Below are positions 1-8,636 of a stretch of DNA of 64,000 bases, in pieces. A program made the translations under genes and the position numbers. Location of the stretch: contig NZ_LMUF01000064.1 of NCBI RefSeq assembly GCF_009766085.1, positions 223,177 through 287,176 of the forward strand, read 5' to 3'. Positions within the stretch are counted from its first letter, which is position 1. Each line of letters begins with the position of its first letter. A model generated the notes under the pieces. The model was not told the origin of the DNA. It did not search any database and saw only the letters and a program-made list of their open reading frames with translations. The stretch is from Burkholderia sp. S171. GTDB taxonomy: Bacteria > Pseudomonadota > Gammaproteobacteria > Burkholderiales > Burkholderiaceae.

Positions 1-208
1 GCGCGTTCGTTTGGTCGTCAAATCCAATCCCAGATTAGCTTGTCTCATGCCAAAATCGTCGCAGTCTTCGGCCTATTTGGCAACTTAATTTCTGCATGAT
101 TTATGCAGACCTTCCTTAGCCGGAATCCGAGATTCGTAAGTCTGATCAAATCATAACCTGCGTGCCTTCTTTGGACGCTGGACATATAAAAGTGTGACGG
201 AGACAACC

Positions 209-1558
209 ATGCAAAATGCCACGGAGCGGGTCCCCGATGCTCTATCAAGTTCGGTCACGGACATCGAGTCAAGGGTAATGAGGAAGGTGATCCGGCGGCT
301 CGTGCCATTGATGGTTCTGCTGTTTGTCATCAACTTTCTGGATCGTGTGAACGTTGGCTACGCCGCACTGACGATGTCGAAAGATATCGGACTGGGGCCG
401 GCGGTGTTTGGCTTTGGCGTGGGCTTGTTTTCTATCGGTTACATCATCTTCGAGATCCCAAGCAATCTGCTGCTGCATCGAGTGGGCGCGCATATATGGA
501 TCGCACGCATCATGGTGACGTGGGGCATCGTCTCGATGGGAATGGCATTTGTCACCGGGCCCACAAGCTTCTACATCGCGCGCTTCTTGCTTGGTGTTGC
601 TGAGGCTGGCTTCATGCCGGGCATGACGTTGTACCTCAGTTATTGGATACCTAATCGCCACCGTGCGCGCGTCAATGCACTCTGGTTTATTGGCATGCCG
701 ATCGCCATTGTGGCCGCGGGTCCTCTAAGTGGATTGCTTTTGCAGTACTTCAATGGAGTGTGGGGGATACGCGGATGGCAATGGATCTTCATCGTTGAGG
801 GGATGCCTGCGCTTCTGGTCGCGGTTGTAACCTATATCTACCTCACACCTTGTCCGGAACGCGCCAATTGGCTGACCCACGCCGAGAAAAGCTGGCTGAA
901 AAGCGCGCTGGCCGATGACCATCAAAAAAGGGCGGCACAGTTCGGGGAGATCCTTTCCGCGAAGGCAGCGCTCCTCAATCCGCGCGTTTGGTTCCTCGGC
1001 TTCCTGTACATCGGGATGAATATCATCCTGTCGTCGGTGAATGCATGGTTGCCGACGATCATCAAGTCATGGGGATCGGTGAATGTTTTCGAAGCGTCGG
1101 CGCTGACGGCGATTCCCTGGTTCTTCGCGGGTATATGCGCGTTCATATGGGCGCGGTTCGCTGACCGGTCACGCGAGTACTACAAGAACGTAACGTGGCC
1201 GTTGGTTTTCTGTTCTCTCGGACTGCTCGCGAGCGCGTTCGCCACGTCCCCAGTGGTTAGTCTCGCCTGCCTCACGGTGGCGGTAATCGGAATCATGACC
1301 GCGTACACCGTATTCTGGGTCTTGCCCGGCGCGCTGCTATCGGGGGCGGCAGCCGCTGGCGGTATCGCGCTCATCAATACGTTAGGCAACCTTGGTGGTT
1401 TTGTGGGGCCGTCCGTGTTGGGTGCGATCAAGCAGGCGACGGGGTCCTTTTATGGCGGTCTGCTCTTTATGGGCGCGGCGGCGGCGTGCTCTGCAATTCT
1501 CATCCTTTTCGCGCGCCCGTCGATCAGGAAGCAGATCGTGACCAGCCATGTCAGGTAG
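209..1558 (+). CDS. MFS transporter, anion:cation symporter type
   Basis: An inner-membrane secondary transporter of 449 residues, the usual length for the family, with about 12 hydrophobic segments. The motif LDRVNVGYAAL in the first helix region and the RFLLGVAEAGFMPGM stretch are typical of the anion:cation symporter (phthalate/hexuronate permease) group, which imports organic acids with protons. I chose the ATG at 209 over the upstream GTG at 194 because GGAG at 199-202 is well placed for it. The next gene begins about 57 bp after the stop and encodes a MmgE/PrpD protein, followed by an alpha-hydroxy-acid oxidase, so the substrate is probably a hydroxy or carboxylic acid used by those enzymes. 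That substrate link is inference. Confidence 0.88.
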   Translation: MQNATERVPDALSSSVTDIESRVMRKVIRRLVPLMVLLFVINFLDRVNVGYAALTMSKDIGLGPAVFGFGVGLFSIGYIIFEIPSNLLLHRVGAHIWIARIMVTWGIVSMGMAFVTGPTSFYIARFLLGVAEAGFMPGMTLYLSYWIPNRHRARVNALWFIGMPIAIVAAGPLSGLLLQYFNGVWGIRGWQWIFIVEGMPALLVAVVTYIYLTPCPERANWLTHAEKSWLKSALADDHQKRAAQFGEILSAKAALLNPRVWFLGFLYIGMNIILSSVNAWLPTIIKSWGSVNVFEASALTAIPWFFAGICAFIWARFADRSREYYKNVTWPLVFCSLGLLASAFATSPVVSLACLTVAVIGIMTAYTVFWVLPGALLSGAAAAGGIALINTLGNLGGFVGPSVLGAIKQATGSFYGGLLFMGAAAACSAILILFARPSIRKQIVTSHVR

Positions 1559-1615
1559 GCTGGGCGAACCGTGATCGAGAGCGGAATACATCGGATGGCA
1601 AACGAGGATTCGAAT

Positions 1616-2995
1616 ATGCAACCGAGCGCCGCAAGGGCATCGCCGCTGACAATGGATCTCGCGCGGCGCGGTGCCATGTTGTCGTTCCATGAGCTTCCAC
1701 GGCCGGTCGTCCTACTCGCGCGCGACGCGATCATGGACTTCTTCGCCGTCGCGATCGCTGGAGCGCGCGAGCCGCTTGCCGACATCGTGTTCGCGGAACT
1801 GTCGGACATGGGCGGTGCAACGCAGTCGAGCGTGATCGGACGGGGCGTAAAAATGCCTGCGGCCAATGCAGCGCTCTTAAATGGGACGGCCGCGCACGCG
1901 CATGATTATGACGATTGCAGCATGGCATTGAGCGGGCATCCGACGGCCGCGATATTACCCGCCGTGCTGGCGCTTGCGGAGCGTCGGATCAGCAGCGGCA
2001 GCGACGTAATGACCGCGTACGTCGCCGGTTACGAACTTGCGTGTCATATCGGCTCGATCATCGGCCCTAGCAGCCAGCGAAGAGGTTTTCATCTGACAGG
2101 GACTGTCGGCATGCTGGGAGCTGCGGCAGCAGCGGCACGCCTACTCGGATTGAACGCGTGTGCGACGGCTCGCGCGATCGGCATCGCGGCGAGTCAGGCT
2201 GGCGGACTTCGCGTTGAAGGCGGAACAATGTGCAAACCGCTTCACCCTGGGCGCGCAGCTCAAGGCGGAGTCGTCGCGGCTCTGCTCGCAAGCCGCGGCT
2301 TTGTAGCGCGAATCGACATTCTTGAATGTGAGCGCGGTTTTATCGACGCCTATAGCTCGATCGATCCTCGTCAAATTGGCAGGGTTCCTGACGGTATCGA
2401 GCAGTTCTTTCTCGAATCGAACATTATCAAACGACATGCTGCCTGTTTCTTTACCCACGCGGGTATCGAATGTGCAGGTGCGGTGCGATCGCATCCTGAT
2501 TTCGACATCGATGGGGTCACGGAAATCCAACTATTCCTGCATCCGGAGACAATCCGGTCGTGCAGCGTCATTTCTCCGGCCAACAGCCTCGAAGCGAGAC
2601 GCAGCCTGCCGTACACTGCGGCAATGGCGCTCCTCGGCATAGATGGTGCAATACCTGATTTTTTTGACCGGGTCACTGGAGCGCAGAGCACGAAACTCGA
2701 CAAGGTTCGACTGATGATTACGCTTGAACCGGACCCCATACTGTCGCACACAGCTGCCCGTATCACGGTTCGGTTCAGGACTGGCAAGATGCTCGCGGCG
2801 TCGCGCGACGCCGCCGATCCAAGCGATCACGACACAGCATGGTGCGACCCGTTGCGCGGCAAGTTCAACATTCTTGTCTCATCATCCTTGACACCTGCCC
2901 AGGCCATGGAACTTCATTCGATGCTGGATACGTTCGATCTGTTGCCTGACATTTCAGCGGTCATGACCTTGGCCGCCGGAACTTGTCACTCATGA
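1616..2995 (+). CDS. MmgE/PrpD family protein (dehydratase/isomerase-like)
   Basis: A cytosolic protein of about 459 residues in the MmgE/PrpD family, which includes 2-methylcitrate dehydratase, cis-aconitate decarboxylase and related enzymes acting on carboxylic acids. The diagnostic HAHDYDD motif lies near residue 92, followed by the GHPTAAILPAVLALAE stretch typical of the family. Possible starts are GTG 1571, ATG 1595 and ATG 1616; I prefer 1616 because GAGGA at 1604-1608 is correctly spaced. Its stop overlaps the start of the next gene in an ATGA, so the two are translationally coupled. Exact substrate cannot be read from sequence. Confidence 0.85.
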   Translation: MQPSAARASPLTMDLARRGAMLSFHELPRPVVLLARDAIMDFFAVAIAGAREPLADIVFAELSDMGGATQSSVIGRGVKMPAANAALLNGTAAHAHDYDDCSMALSGHPTAAILPAVLALAERRISSGSDVMTAYVAGYELACHIGSIIGPSSQRRGFHLTGTVGMLGAAAAAARLLGLNACATARAIGIAASQAGGLRVEGGTMCKPLHPGRAAQGGVVAALLASRGFVARIDILECERGFIDAYSSIDPRQIGRVPDGIEQFFLESNIIKRHAACFFTHAGIECAGAVRSHPDFDIDGVTEIQLFLHPETIRSCSVISPANSLEARRSLPYTAAMALLGIDGAIPDFFDRVTGAQSTKLDKVRLMITLEPDPILSHTAARITVRFRTGKMLAASRDAADPSDHDTAWCDPLRGKFNILVSSSLTPAQAMELHSMLDTFDLLPDISAVMTLAAGTCHS

Positions 2996-4239
2996 GTTCA
3001 AGTCACGACGGCATCGTGTCTCGCCAGCAGGTCGCCCGGGACCCGCTTCATCTGCGGCAATCGATCTTGCGCCCTGGGCTGGCAAGCAGGGACATTGAAC
3101 GTGCACTGAGCTTTGACGACCTGCGTCGGCTGGCACAGCGGCGTCTACCGAGGATCCTGTTCGAACTGGTCGAGGGGGGAGTGGAAGACGAGATCGGCGT
3201 GGTGCGGAACACGCAAGACTTCGAGCGCCATGTCATCGTTCCACGTTTTCTGGTTGACGTCGCCGAGCGCGACCAGACCGTGAGCGTGTTCGGAAGACGC
3301 TTTGCGTCGCCAGTCGGGATTGCACCCACGGGAATTGCCGGGCTGCTCCGGCGAGGCTCCGAGTCGATGCTCGCACGCGCTGCCAAGCACGCCGATGTTC
3401 CGTTCATCCTGTCGGGCGCATGCATGGAACAGCTCGAAACGGTTGGCGCCATCGATCCGGAGCGCACCTGGTACCAGTTATACGCCGCGAGGGATTTCGA
3501 GGTGTCGCGGGACATGATGCGCCGGGCGCTCCAAACGGGCATCAGGACGCTGGTACTGACTGTGGACGGACCTGTCTATCCGAAGCGCGAACGTGACATG
3601 CGCAACGGTTTCGGCTTGCCAATGAAGTTGCGACCACGCATTGTCGCCGATGTCCTGCGGCATCCTGCGTGGTTGTTCGAATACCTTTCGAACGGTGGCC
3701 TGCCGATGATGCAACCCTGGCAAAAGTACGCAGGGAACGATGCAACGGCGAAGGATGTGTTCGCTTACTTTCGCACCCAAAGTCCCTCGATTCAGACATG
3801 GACAGACCTCGATCATTTTCGCGACGCCTGGCCGGGCCAACTGATTGTGAAGGGCATCCAACATCCGGACGATGCCCGGCGAGCCGTCGAGGCGGGGGTT
3901 GACGGCATCATTGTTTCCAACCACGGTGGCAAGGTTCTCGACCGGGGATGCAGCGCTATAGCCGCGCTATCCGGCGTGGTTGATGCGGTCGGTGAGCGCA
4001 CCGTTGTCATGATGGACAGCGGCATACGTCGCGGTTCCGATGCGATCATTGCCCGCTGCCTGGGAGCTCAGCTTGTTTTCGCGGGGCGAGCACCGTTGTA
4101 TGGCGTTATAGCCGCAGGTGAGCGGGGAGCGGCCAAGGCACTCGAACTTTTTAGAAGTGAAATCCATACAACGCTTGCGTTGATTGGATGCCCGTACTTT
4201 AGCGATCTGAGTGACGCGTTCTTGTTGCCTGCGACGTAG
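2992..4239 (+). CDS. FMN-dependent alpha-hydroxy-acid oxidizing protein
   Basis: A 415-residue TIM-barrel flavoprotein of the L-lactate dehydrogenase/glycolate oxidase family, which oxidises an L-2-hydroxy acid to a 2-keto acid using FMN. Visible signatures are PVGIAPTG near residue 105 and SNHGGKVLD near residue 308, whose His is the catalytic base in the family. The ATG at 2992 overlaps the upstream stop (ATGA), which makes it more likely than the TTG at 2983. With the MFS permease and MmgE/PrpD gene it forms a three-gene operon that probably imports and oxidises a hydroxy acid. The family also includes mandelate and lactate enzymes; I cannot choose between them. Confidence 0.88.
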   Translation: MSSSHDGIVSRQQVARDPLHLRQSILRPGLASRDIERALSFDDLRRLAQRRLPRILFELVEGGVEDEIGVVRNTQDFERHVIVPRFLVDVAERDQTVSVFGRRFASPVGIAPTGIAGLLRRGSESMLARAAKHADVPFILSGACMEQLETVGAIDPERTWYQLYAARDFEVSRDMMRRALQTGIRTLVLTVDGPVYPKRERDMRNGFGLPMKLRPRIVADVLRHPAWLFEYLSNGGLPMMQPWQKYAGNDATAKDVFAYFRTQSPSIQTWTDLDHFRDAWPGQLIVKGIQHPDDARRAVEAGVDGIIVSNHGGKVLDRGCSAIAALSGVVDAVGERTVVMMDSGIRRGSDAIIARCLGAQLVFAGRAPLYGVIAAGERGAAKALELFRSEIHTTLALIGCPYFSDLSDAFLLPAT

Positions 4240-4844
4240 TCGCGGCAAAACCAGTTGACCGGGCCAACTGTATGTAGCTGTGTCTTGAGTTAAAAGCTTT
4301 ATTGAATGATGCCGATGCCACTCAGAATGACACGGGTGCAGTGCGGTCAGACTGGCTCCGCTTTGGTCGATCGTTATTGTCTCGGGTATGCCGTTTCGCC
4401 GGATCTATTTTTCGAGAGAACGCTGGATAGTAGTCTTGTTCCACTTAGCAAAGCGTCGTAGTCATTTTTTACCATTTAAGTAGTATTCCTGCTTTATCAA
4501 AATCGATTTATGTTTGTCTTCGGACAGCGAGCCGCGTCGCGGTCGAGCTGTCGGCAACCTCGATCGCGGCGCTCCGCGTCGGAGGGAATTCGGCGTGCTC
4601 GTTCGCAAAGGACCACGGTTTTACAGCAGGACCCGGCGAACCAAGGCCGGGTCGTGCCTGGTACCCAGCCCCGTCGGTGACCGCTGACACCCGGAACTGA
4701 GATTGCGTTGGCCTGTAGTGAATACGTAAGCAGGTTTCATCCGAAAGATTGATTGTGCAGTTGTTTTTGGCCATCAAAAATTTGAGTCAGGGAAAGCTTT
4801 TCAGGATCATTCATAGATTCGGCTAGGGTCGCGGAGACGGGCAA
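4240..4844. other. 605-bp intergenic stretch before the APC permease
   Basis: No convincing gene apart from a possible small minus-strand frame at 4508-4774, listed separately. The first part (4240-4500) is AT-richer and shows no coding pattern. It probably holds the terminator of the hydroxy-acid operon and the promoter of the APC permease, but I could not place a clear promoter or hairpin. Confidence 0.5.
4508..4774 (-). CDS. Possible small hypothetical protein (88 aa)
   Basis: A minus-strand frame of 88 residues beginning MAKNNCTINLSDETC. Third codon positions are GC-rich, as in real genes of this genome, which is the only reason to list it. There is no good ribosome binding site before the ATG at 4774, and I recognise no family. 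It may be a decayed gene fragment or a chance frame. Confidence 0.25.
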   Translation of the reverse strand: MAKNNCTINLSDETCLRIHYRPTQSQFRVSAVTDGAGYQARPGLGSPGPAVKPWSFANEHAEFPPTRSAAIEVADSSTATRLAVRRQT

Positions 4845-6287
4845 ATGAGCACAGAAGTTCTGGATGAGCAAGGTTTGCGCAAGAATGCGTTGGGACCGTT
4901 GTCAATCGTTTTTTTGGTGATTGCGACAAACGGACCGTTGACCGCTCTCGTTGGCGCAGTTCCGGTCGGGATCGCGATGGGCAATGGTGTGGGCATCCCG
5001 GGCTCCTTTCTCGCTGCAGGTATCCTTTATCTGCTCTTCAGCGTCGGTTACGCGGCAATGAGCCGGTACGTAAAAAACGCCGGAGCTTTTTACGCCTATA
5101 TTGCTACAGGGCTTGGCAGGCCTGTTGGTGTCGGAGGTGCGTTCCTTGCCTTGCTGGCTTACAACGCGATTCAGCTAGCCTGTTATGCACTGGTGGGGTT
5201 CTTCGTGAGTCAGGCGCTGCTCGACGAACTGAGCGTCGCCGTGCCATGGTGGGTCAGCGCGGCTTGCGTGGCGATGGTGGTGCATTACTTCGGTTACCGA
5301 AATGTCGAATTTAGCGGAAAATTTTTATGCGCGTTAATGCTGTGCGAAATCGCCATCATTCTGCTTTTCGATGTCGCGGTAGTTATTCACGGCGGTGGAC
5401 CCCAAGGTTTTCCGATCGTGTCTTTCACGCCTTCCCGCATTTTTACGAATGGCTTTGGCCCGTCGCTCGTCTTTGTTGTGAGTTCCTACATGGGATTTGA
5501 GACTACGGCTATCTATTCTGAGGAAGCAAGGAACCCGAGCAGGACGATACCGCTAGCCACCTATTGCGCGATTACGATCATCATGATGTTGTACGCGGTT
5601 TCGGTGTGGTTCATCATTGCGGCGTATGGACCAGACGCCGCAATGGCGCAAGCTCAAAAAGATCCCGGAAATATGTGGTTCCTGATGACATCGCGTCTCG
5701 TCGGGAAGTGGGCCGCCGATACAATGGGAATCCTAATGATCACCAGCTTACTGGCGGCTCTTATTAGCTTTCATAACACCATTTCGAGGTATTTCTTCTC
5801 CTTGGCACGAGAGGGCATTATCTGGAAGGGGTTAGCTCGAACGCATAGGACGCAGCAGACACCGTTCGTAGCCAGCATTGTTCAGACTGTTTGTGCACTC
5901 GCTGTCATCGTTGTCAGTGGCCTATTGAAAGTGGATCCGCTTCAAAACCTCTTGCCTTGGGCGAGCGTCGTCGCTGCGGTCGGAATTGTCGCGGTACAAG
6001 CAGTCGCTTCGCTGGCTGTTGTCGGCTTTTTCTGGAATGATGCTCGCGGCGTTTCTTTTTGGCAGCGAACGTTGTCGCCGGCAATCGCTTCAATTGGCCT
6101 GTTCCTTTGCCTATGGCAGATTATCGTCCATGTCGATCTTCTCAGCGGCACTACATCAATCTGGGGAAAACTTGTACCGTGGGCGACGCTGGGAGTAGCG
6201 GTGGTTGGCGTGGGTTTCGCGATGTGGTTAAAGAATGCCAGGCCGGCGCTATACCAGAACTTGGGTAGATTGCTTAACGAAGTCTGA
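4845..6287 (+). CDS. APC family amino acid/polyamine permease
   Basis: A 480-residue inner-membrane transporter with about 12 hydrophobic helices. The N-terminal segment (LSIVFLVIATNGPLTALVG), the FVVSSYMGFETTAIYSEEA region near residue 215 and the SRYFFSLAREGI motif near residue 315 are typical of the amino acid-polyamine-organocation superfamily. GGAG at 4831-4834 precedes the ATG. It sits upstream of an N-demethylation cluster that includes an aminotransferase and a semialdehyde dehydrogenase, so import of an amine or N-methylated amino acid is a reasonable inference. A broken second copy of its C-terminal end lies at 30145-30387, and a worn LuxR-type HTH follows it at 6303-6395. Confidence 0.9.
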   Translation: MSTEVLDEQGLRKNALGPLSIVFLVIATNGPLTALVGAVPVGIAMGNGVGIPGSFLAAGILYLLFSVGYAAMSRYVKNAGAFYAYIATGLGRPVGVGGAFLALLAYNAIQLACYALVGFFVSQALLDELSVAVPWWVSAACVAMVVHYFGYRNVEFSGKFLCALMLCEIAIILLFDVAVVIHGGGPQGFPIVSFTPSRIFTNGFGPSLVFVVSSYMGFETTAIYSEEARNPSRTIPLATYCAITIIMMLYAVSVWFIIAAYGPDAAMAQAQKDPGNMWFLMTSRLVGKWAADTMGILMITSLLAALISFHNTISRYFFSLAREGIIWKGLARTHRTQQTPFVASIVQTVCALAVIVVSGLLKVDPLQNLLPWASVVAAVGIVAVQAVASLAVVGFFWNDARGVSFWQRTLSPAIASIGLFLCLWQIIVHVDLLSGTTSIWGKLVPWATLGVAVVGVGFAMWLKNARPALYQNLGRLLNEV

Positions 6288-6302
6288 ACAGGCGTATGGG
6301 AA

Positions 6303-6395
6303 TGTCTTGCCTATCAGTATCACAACCGTGAAGTCATGGGTTCTCGATAATTCTGAGAACATCCAAGCGCTAAACGAGCCAGGCGGATCACCAAG
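6303..6395 (+). pseudogene. Remnant of a LuxR-type HTH C-terminus
   Basis: Reading the plus strand in the frame of 6303 gives NVLPISITTVKSWVL followed by ENIQALNEPGGS. This lines up without gaps with the DNA-binding end of the intact LuxR-type regulator at 30365-31105 (TLHISVATVKSHVL, then EKVGAPNRASLVS), about half the residues being identical, including the TVKS of the recognition helix. It begins just after the APC permease stop, in the position the intact LuxR gene occupies relative to the permease remnant at 30145-30387. The N-terminal part is gone. The match is short, so chance similarity is not fully excluded. Confidence 0.6.
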
Positions 6396-7211
6396 GTATC
6401 CGAATTTAAAGACCACTAGTGCTGACTTCATTGTAAGTCGACCGCTCATTCAATCGAACGACGGCCACACCATGAAGGAACGGATGATTGTCGAACGCGA
6501 ACGCGAACGCGAACGCGAGCGTGCGCGAAAACTATGCAAAAATTGCTTTAAGCGCGCTAGGTGATCTTAGGCGCGAAGTGAAAATATATAAGCATGACTT
6601 ATTTATTCCGAATCACGCGCAAAACTTGACCGTCAAGTCCTGTAGAGCTCTCCTGCTCTTGTCCTCGCTGACCGCCTCCAGACCGCGCTTACACAGCTTT
6701 GAGCGCAAGCTCGCTCGCCTCCGCTGCCTCCAGTTCTGTTGCAGGATCGAAACCTTAACCGGTTCCATGTAGTGGATAAAACTTTCCAATCGATGAGCTA
6801 CGAGCCACGTCGTCTGCGCTGTTATCGCCGGTCTGTCGCCGGTCGCAACGGGTTGACCCACGCTGATGACAGACACGGTCGGAGTCTCGATCGCCTGTCG
6901 ATCTGGTAATCACCCGCGTGGCTTCGAGGAGCCGTTTTTTCGCGGGTTGAAGTTTGTTGATCGCTATCCCCTGCACTCGAACACCGAGGGGACTGCATCG
7001 CCGAAGGCCTCCCTCTTTCGAAGCACATCGAGGCACTCAGGGTTATCCATCGCGCGGCATCAAATCATCCCTTTGGCTGATGTCTGCGCAAATTTCGAAC
7101 ACAGAGAATCAGCCTCAGTCATCGTGATCGAAGTTATTAAGTCTGGCCTGATCAGCGACAACCAATCAACGTCAAGGTCGCCGAAATATCTCTAGGCGAG
7201 GGAGGTTTACC
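6396..7211. other. Non-coding stretch before the DUF1329 gene
   Basis: No gene could be supported in these 816 bases; the open frames on both strands lack ribosome binding sites and family signatures. The stretch includes a short hexamer tandem array at 6493-6516 and an AT-rich patch near 6575-6610. It probably holds the promoter of the DUF1329 operon; GGAGG at 7200-7204 is the ribosome binding site of that gene. Confidence 0.5.
6493..6516 (+). repeat. Hexamer tandem array (GAACGC x4)
   Basis: Four perfect GAACGC units followed by a degenerate unit (GAGCGT). The array lies in apparently non-coding DNA about 200 bp after the APC permease. Such arrays can vary in length by slippage; no role is visible. 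Confidence 0.8.
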
Positions 7212-8573
7212 ATGCGCATTTTTCTCAAGACGAGTCTTGCAGTTGCATGTACAGCAGTGATTGCGACAGCCTGGGCGCAGTCGCCGGGAAATTTGACGAT
7301 TAGCGGCGCAGAAAAAGCGGGGAATGCTGATGGTCAGATTCCCGTCTATGAAGGACCGGAATCTACGCCGTCCGGTTGGTCTGTCGGTAAGGTCAGAGCG
7401 GACTACTGGCGCTACAAATCCGAAAAGCCGCTTTTCTCGATCTCCGCAGCGAACATTGACAAATACGCCGATAAGTTGTCGCCTGGTCAGATCGCCTTGT
7501 TTAAGCAGATCAAGAATTATCGGATGGACGTGTACCCGACACACCGCGATTGCGGCTACCCCGATTGGGTGCAGGACAATATCAAGAAAAATGAACAAGG
7601 CGCGAAGCTCGATGCAAGCGGCGATCACTTGCAAAGCGCCATGCTGCCTGGTCTGCCGTTTCCTGGCGCCAAGACCGGACAGCAAGCCATTTGGAATTAC
7701 TTGACCCGCTACCGCGGGGTAGGCGCCAAGTGGGCAAAAATCAACACGCTGGTGTCACCGCGACCGGGTAGCGCCGACTGGATTTCGGTAACAAGTCATC
7801 AGACCTTGTACTTCCCGTGGGGCAAGAAGGGCGCCAATGCGCTCGGACCTGGCGAATCGCTGTTCTCGATCTATTTTTCCTACGACGCCCCCGCTGCCTT
7901 GGCTGGACAGGGCCTTGTGCAAACATTCAATTTCTCGAACAACGAAACCCCGACGTACTACTACTTCTCCGGTCAGCGACGTGTGCGGCGAATGCCCTCA
8001 TACGACTACGATGCGCCGCAAATTGGCTTCGAGAACCAGTATACGGTGGACGAACCTTGGCTCTTTAACGGCGACATCGACCGCTTTGACTGGAAACTCG
8101 TTGGCAAGAAGGAGATGTACGTACCGTACAACGACTTCGCAATGGGCGACTTCAAAAAGACCGTTGACGAAGTATTCAAGCCCGACCAGGTCGATCCATC
8201 TGCGCGACGCTATGAGCTGCATCGCGTCTATGTAGTTGAGGCGACGTTGAAGCCGAATATGCGGCACGTTTCCCAGAAGAAGGTGCTCTACCTGGATGAG
8301 GACACGTACCTCGCGCTGGCAGGTGAAGACTACGACGCGCAGGGCAAGCTTTGGAAGGCGAAGGAAGGCTACCCCGTTCCAGTTTGGGAACTGGGTGGCA
8401 CCTGCGACGTTGAGCCTTTTGCGCAGTACAACCTGGTTGCCGGGCGTTACGTGACGGATCAAACCGTGATCGGCACAGGCGAGGACGTGCACTACTTCGA
8501 ATCGTCGAGTGATCCTAGTTTTGATTCGGGTTACTACACCGCTGAAAATCTACGCGCAATTAGCGAACGCTGA
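7212..8573 (+). CDS. DUF1329 domain-containing protein, secreted
   Basis: A 453-residue protein with a clear signal peptide (MRIFLKTSLAVACTAVIATA, probable cleavage after AWA), so it acts in the periplasm or outer membrane. The body matches the DUF1329 family (outer-membrane lipoprotein-sorting fold), with the features KPLFSISAANIDKYADKLS, DCGYPDWV and the C-terminal GRYVTDQTV stretch. GGAGG lies 7 bp before the ATG. It is the first gene of a DUF1329, DUF1302, RND transporter, YCF48 set. As I recall this set recurs in proteobacteria; its biochemical job is not established, but the parts suggest handling of a hydrophobic compound across the envelope. Confidence 0.85.
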   Translation: MRIFLKTSLAVACTAVIATAWAQSPGNLTISGAEKAGNADGQIPVYEGPESTPSGWSVGKVRADYWRYKSEKPLFSISAANIDKYADKLSPGQIALFKQIKNYRMDVYPTHRDCGYPDWVQDNIKKNEQGAKLDASGDHLQSAMLPGLPFPGAKTGQQAIWNYLTRYRGVGAKWAKINTLVSPRPGSADWISVTSHQTLYFPWGKKGANALGPGESLFSIYFSYDAPAALAGQGLVQTFNFSNNETPTYYYFSGQRRVRRMPSYDYDAPQIGFENQYTVDEPWLFNGDIDRFDWKLVGKKEMYVPYNDFAMGDFKKTVDEVFKPDQVDPSARRYELHRVYVVEATLKPNMRHVSQKKVLYLDEDTYLALAGEDYDAQGKLWKAKEGYPVPVWELGGTCDVEPFAQYNLVAGRYVTDQTVIGTGEDVHYFESSSDPSFDSGYYTAENLRAISER

Positions 8574-8636
8574 AGTGCACGACCGGATCAACAAAGCGAT
8601 GTACGGGTCAGCCAATAGCAACATCAAGGGTGAAGC

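Noticed and set aside
269..661. Minus-strand frame of 130 residues inside the first MFS gene
   Set aside because: It is an antisense shadow of a clear transporter gene, rich in His and Arg, with no ribosome binding site or family signature.
6235..6564. Plus-strand frame of 109 residues after the APC permease, with an Arg-Glu repeat
   Set aside because: Its start lies inside the permease gene and its tail is the hexamer array. Only the LuxR-like part (6303-6395) has meaning, as a remnant.
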